Part shown: piece after piece, positions 34,991 through 38,121 of the stretch
Position numbering within the stretch: the first letter of the stretch is position 1
Layout: each line of letters starts with the position of its first letter
Origin: Aeriscardovia aeriphila
GTDB lineage: Bacteria; Actinomycetota; Actinomycetes; Actinomycetales; Bifidobacteriaceae
Reading direction: 5' to 3'
DNA length: 38,121 bases
NCBI GenBank assembly: GCA_949290445.1
Contig: CASERW010000013.1
Location: 1 to 38,121 of the forward strand
Position numbers and translations under genes: made by a program
The notes under the pieces: model-generated
Told to the model about the DNA's origin: nothing
The model's database searches: none
What the model saw: only the letters and a program-made list of their open reading frames with translations

Positions 34991-36319
34991 TCACCACCCC
35001 AGCGCGGACTTCAACTCCTTGACCAGCACCTGAGCACACTCCTGATGCGCCTGGGCTCCCGGATGCTCGTGCGCGCCGGTCGTCTCCTCACGCATCTGCG
35101 GCAGCTGCACAAACTTCACATTGGTATCGCCGCTGAGCTCGCTGTACTGCTCCAGCGCGCGGCTAAACACCACGCCAAATTCTGGCTCGTACAGGCCAAA
35201 TGCCCACACGATGAGCGCGGTCGGATTATTCTTCCTCACCATGGCCACAAACTCGCGGGCGTCACGCTGCAACAGGGCAATATCTAGGGCGTCGGCGTTC
35301 AGCGTAGTGGCAATCTTGAGCGCGTCGTCGCGCAATTTCTCCAGATTATCAGTGCCAGCAAGCTCAAACTGCCCAGCAATATGAGCGTTGACCCACATGC
35401 TTTCCTCGAGCTCACGCTCTCCCGCCTGGTGTTCCTTGAACAAAGGCTGTGGCTCAAGCTTCGAGGTAGTGTCAGCAAGGGCGGGCATGCGGAAACCGTT
35501 GCGGTCGTTCGTGCCAAGATTGATGACGACGGCTTGCGGCTGCCACGAGGAAAAATCATATGCGTCTTGCGAGCCACGTGCCTGCTGAGGCTCGCCAGTA
35601 CTCGCGCCGCACACCTTCTCGTAAATCAACGGGATACGGTTTGCGCGGTCGTTTCGCCAGTCGGCCCTCAGTCCCCAGCCAGATTGCGAGCACACGCGCA
35701 CGTCGGCATTGAGCGCACGGCCGACGAGGTTGGCGTAGGAATTTTCGTAGCTGAAGAACACGGATGACCAGTCGTTGTCGCCGCGAGCCCCAACCGCGCC
35801 TTCGCCGGTGGTGATCGAGTCGCCGATGAACTCGATGCGGCGAGCGTAGGGCTCGACTGGAGTGAAGCCACTGCCTTGCTCAACGCCTTCGACGCGCAGG
35901 GCGGTGATGGCAAGGTATTGCTGGTCATCGCCAGGCTCGCTCTGGTTTTCGCGCACGATACGCACATGCCAGTCGCGCAGCTGGCCGGGGTTCATGTTGC
36001 CGAAAATCTGCATCTCGCTGGTCCCGCGAGCTACGGCAAATCTCTGGATTTGCACTCCGTCAAGGTCGATGGCAACCCACGGTTCCATGCGCTGCCAGTC
36101 TGCTTCGAAACGCACCCACACTGCGCTCGCATTGGTGGTGAATTCGATTCCAGAGCCGTTTCGCCACAAGACCACCGGTGAAGTTGCGCTTGGGCTTGAG
36201 GTCGCGCTTGCCGACACCTGAGTTCCACTTGGGCTCGTCGCTCCAGCGTTGCGCGTCGACTCTCGCCCGAGCACGAGCAGGCCAGGAACTTCGCGAATCG
36301 GGATCACTTTCTCACTCAT
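34991..36319 (-). CDS. SGNH/GDSL esterase, carbohydrate esterase family 2-like
   Basis: 442 residues from ATG 36319 (AAGGAGG 5 bases upstream; the in-frame ATG at 36337 would contain this site). Residues of about 48-145 form a beta-rich jelly-roll-like domain, as in CE2 enzymes. The SGNH part has block I FIGDSITTGEG (catalytic Ser about 168), block III GTNDRNG and block V EHPGAQAHQ (His of the triad). CE2 members remove acetyl groups from xylan, mannan or glucosyl residues. No signal peptide is visible, so it is probably intracellular, acting on imported oligosaccharides. A Ser/Thr/Ala-rich insertion (about 24-48) and a Glu-rich insertion (about 280-300) are of the low-complexity type common in this window. 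A TGATAATCT motif lies at 35343. Confidence 0.85.
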   Translation of the reverse strand: MSEKVIPIREVPGLLVLGRESTRNAGATSPSGTQVSASATSSPSATSPVVLWRNGSGIEFTTNASAVWVRFEADWQRMEPWVAIDLDGVQIQRFAVARGTSEMQIFGNMNPGQLRDWHVRIVRENQSEPGDDQQYLAITALRVEGVEQGSGFTPVEPYARRIEFIGDSITTGEGAVGARGDNDWSSVFFSYENSYANLVGRALNADVRVCSQSGWGLRADWRNDRANRIPLIYEKVCGASTGEPQQARGSQDAYDFSSWQPQAVVINLGTNDRNGFRMPALADTTSKLEPQPLFKEHQAGERELEESMWVNAHIAGQFELAGTDNLEKLRDDALKIATTLNADALDIALLQRDAREFVAMVRKNNPTALIVWAFGLYEPEFGVVFSRALEQYSELSGDTNVKFVQLPQMREETTGAHEHPGAQAHQECAQVLVKELKSALGW

Positions 36320-36385
36320 CTGTTCCTCCTTGAACATTCATCCCTTGCGTGCCACGACGCTGGTATGGCATAACGCTGACATGGC

Positions 36386-36434
36386 ACGAAACCGCCATGA
36401 CGCGACACCGCCATGACACGGCGCCTTCCATGAC
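36386..36434. repeat. Degenerate 16-bp tandem repeat between the esterase gene and murB
   Basis: ACGAAACCGCCATGAC (36386), GCGACACCGCCATGAC (36402) and a 17-base third copy (36418), with more decayed CTGACAT copies on both sides. A TGATAATCT motif follows at 36530, 10 bases beyond the murB stop. Confidence 0.7.
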
Positions 36435-36546
36435 ACGCCGCTGACATAGGCGCTGTCGGTAGGGGCGCACTGCTGTATCACAGTATGACAGCTGCCCTAA
36501 CCGAACCGCTTAAGTAGTTGCGAATACTGAGATTATCAGACTTCGC

Positions 36547-37971
36547 TCAGCCCTGCGCGAGGTCAACTCCCACGCATACCGGCTCCGGCACGAGCCAGAT
36601 TCCAAAGCGCTTCTGCACTCCCTCTTGAATGATGCGCGCCAAGCTTCGCACATCCTCGCTGCTCGCCTCTCCCCTATTCGTCAGCGCGAGCGTGTGCAGC
36701 GTCGACAGCGACGCCTGAGGAGCTGTACCGGTAAAGCCCTTGTGGAAACCGGCATGATCAATGAGCCAGGCGGCCGACGTCTTCACGCCTTCTTCTTCCG
36801 TTCCCGGCATGCTGGCAGCAAAACGAGGTGCATCCTCAGGCAACTTCTCAGCGTCTTCTACGCTCAGAATGGGGTTCATGAAGAACGATCCGCACGAATG
36901 CCTGTCATAGGTCGGCTGGCCAGAAATCTCTGCCGATGAAGGAATACCGCTCAACACCAACTGCTCGTCGACATCTTGCAACTTCACATCTACTGCGCCA
37001 TTCTCACGCTCAGCCGCACCTTCACTCGCTGCATCCGATTGCTGAGGCGCAGCGGGCGAATTGGCAGACTGATAATCTTGAGCGCTGAGCTTGAAACTTG
37101 CCAGAAGGTTGTCAGCGTCGTCGACGTCGATCGGCTGTAGAAGTGTTCGCATCCATTGATTCTTATAGCGTGTCGCGTCCTCGACCATGCCTTTACCCGC
37201 GCGCACGCGCAGCACCATGCGCCTCATCTGTTCGATCGGCATGTGGGCGCCGACCTCGCTGTTCAACGCGCGAGCCAGCTGGGAGTAGTTGACGACACCA
37301 TAAGATTGGCAGGTCAAGGTAAACGTCACCGACAGCACGATGTAGCGCGGTGTAGGGAAGTAACGGTCTGCGGGCTGTGCCGGGGCTGTGTACATGCTTT
37401 CTTTGAGCGCAGACATGCGGTAGCCGAAGCCCATTTCGGAGGCGGTCAGATGCTTGGTGGATGTGGTTTTGCGGTCCCACACTTCCACTTCTTTCACGCT
37501 CGTGGATACTTCTTGACCATACGCGCCAATGTTCTGCACGACAGAGGCGCCCACAGTTCCCGGAATTCCCGAGAGCGCTTCGATGCCGCTCAAGCCATGC
37601 GATACTGCGAAGGCGACGAAGGCGTCCCAACGCACTCCTGCATCAGCGCGGATAGTGAGGGCCGGGGCGGCGTGAGAATCAGAGTTCGCATCGCCAATCG
37701 CATCAGCTTTCGCATCGGCTTTCGCATCGCCGCTGTCACTGCCCAGAATATGGATAGCGTGTCGAGCGTCGCGCACAACGACCCCGGGGAAGTTCTCGTC
37801 ACTGATGAGAAGGTTGGAGCCGCCACCGATAACGAGCAAAGGCAGCTTTTCGTCATCGGCGAAGCAGACGGCGTTAATGAACTCGTCGCGAGAGTGAGCC
37901 TCAACGAAATGGGCAATCGCACCACCCACACCAATCGTGGTGATATCAGCGAAACGAGGAGAAACGCTCAT
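36547..37971 (-). CDS. murB: UDP-N-acetylenolpyruvoylglucosamine reductase
   Basis: 474 residues, long for MurB (usually 300-350). It reduces enolpyruvyl-UDP-GlcNAc to UDP-MurNAc with NADPH and FAD in peptidoglycan synthesis. Visible signatures are TTIGVGG, the FAD loop IGGGSNLLISD (about 48-58), GIEALSGIPGTVGASVVQNIGAYG (in two parts around 129-152) and the catalytic serine segment GSFFMNP (361-367). Two insertions stand out: a DAKADAKADAIGDANSD repeat near 81-98 and an Ala/Ser/Gln/Glu-rich stretch near 295-345. The second begins with AQDYQS, encoded by a TGATAATCT motif exactly as in Def. AAGG lies 5 bases upstream of the start. It ends 10 bp before another motif copy. Confidence 0.95.
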   Translation of the reverse strand: MSVSPRFADITTIGVGGAIAHFVEAHSRDEFINAVCFADDEKLPLLVIGGGSNLLISDENFPGVVVRDARHAIHILGSDSGDAKADAKADAIGDANSDSHAAPALTIRADAGVRWDAFVAFAVSHGLSGIEALSGIPGTVGASVVQNIGAYGQEVSTSVKEVEVWDRKTTSTKHLTASEMGFGYRMSALKESMYTAPAQPADRYFPTPRYIVLSVTFTLTCQSYGVVNYSQLARALNSEVGAHMPIEQMRRMVLRVRAGKGMVEDATRYKNQWMRTLLQPIDVDDADNLLASFKLSAQDYQSANSPAAPQQSDAASEGAAERENGAVDVKLQDVDEQLVLSGIPSSAEISGQPTYDRHSCGSFFMNPILSVEDAEKLPEDAPRFAASMPGTEEEGVKTSAAWLIDHAGFHKGFTGTAPQASLSTLHTLALTNRGEASSEDVRSLARIIQEGVQKRFGIWLVPEPVCVGVDLAQG

Positions 37972-38093
37972 CTTGACCTTCTCAGACTCTTCTCACACTC
38001 TTCTCGAGCGTATTGTTTTGTCGTGTGGGCATGTGTACCGATGGCAGGCGCTACTCCGGAGGCGCTGCTGGGAAGCACATGGGCTTAAATACG

Positions 38094-38117
38094 AAAAAAG
38101 CCCGGATTAACCGGGCT
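38094..38117 (-). terminator. Terminator of a minus-strand gene beyond the right edge
   Basis: AGCCCGG / CCGGGCT with a 5-base loop, followed by six T residues on the minus strand. The gene it serves lies outside the window. Confidence 0.75.
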
Positions 38118-38121
38118 CTTA

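Larger units (their letters stand above)
6440..37078. repeat. Dispersed TGATAATCT motif family (17 copies, both strands)
   Basis: The 8-base core GATAATCT, always preceded by T, starts on the plus strand at 6441, 7003, 10543, 15581, 18185, 27046, 29332, 33242 and 37071. It lies on the minus strand (plus-strand coordinates of AGATTATC) at 10418, 12989, 15611, 20394, 27748, 30476, 35343 and 36530. The best extended form is CTGATAATCTTGAG. Eight copies are intergenic and nine are in genes; there is no strand preference and no relation to gene direction. None lies in the foreign first segment. Counted by eye. Confidence 0.8.

Noticed and set aside
6440..37078. TGATAATCT as a Chi or KOPS site
   Set aside because: Nine copies face one way and eight the other, without a bias along one replichore segment. 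Both signal types are strand-polarised.

Overview
The window is almost entirely the chromosome of a moderately GC-rich actinobacterium. The gene set and protein style fit the Bifidobacteriaceae: RNase J, GlmM, SHMT, PepN, an AdnAB-like helicase-nuclease pair, a 7Fe-type ferredoxin, MurB, Ser/Ala/Glu-rich linkers and LPXTG-like anchors. Family-level placement is an inference; I cannot name a species. Bases 1 to about 1260 are different. They are AT-richer, use AGA/AAA-type codons, and carry a membrane-protein tail, a GT2 glycosyltransferase and the first 60 or so codons of a sensor kinase in the style of Lachnospiraceae. This segment stops inside the kinase gene at the same point where an opposite-strand actinobacterial gene is cut, so I read it as a chimeric contig join.

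Layout: (i) 1-1260 foreign segment. (ii) 1260-6307 a truncated acidic low-complexity protein, divergent from a 12-plus-TM GT-C-like membrane protein. (iii) 6485-8744 def and glmM on the minus strand, with glyA divergent at 9059. (iv) 10639-17823 pepN, rnj, an MFS transporter and a GNAT acetyltransferase, all minus. (v) 18044-26937 an adnA-adnB pair (4-bp overlap). (vi) 27258-28517 a DUF2974 lipase-like gene with an in-frame amber codon. (vii) 28569-31098 dinB behind an SOS-box-like site, a small HTH protein and a DUF4190 protein. (viii) 31494-33605 a secreted metzincin-type protease with an LGDTG wall-sorting signal, then tRNA-Ser(GCT). (ix) 34107-37971 a 2-TM protein overlapping a 7Fe ferredoxin gene, a CE2-like SGNH esterase and murB. 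Functional themes are cell-wall precursor synthesis (glmM, murB), translation/RNA maturation (def, rnj, tRNA-Ser), DNA repair (adnAB, dinB) and surface or secreted enzymes.

The strongest unexplained signal is a dispersed 9-mer, TGATAATCT (best extended form CTGATAATCTTGAG). I count 17 copies by eye on both strands in the actinobacterial part, against about 0.3 expected for a random 9-mer. Seven of the eight intergenic copies lie within about 100 bp downstream of a stop codon, often next to terminators, and one pair forms a 13-bp-arm inverted repeat. This resembles the organisation of DNA-uptake sequences but could also be a nucleoid-protein site; I know of no described motif of this kind here. 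The window is also rich in short tandem repeats (period 16 bp in four different intergenic spots) and in acidic or Ser/Ala-rich insertions inside conserved enzymes (Def, MurB, both helicase-nucleases, DinB). Several genes have a -10-like hexamer 6-7 nt before the start codon, as expected for leaderless mRNAs.
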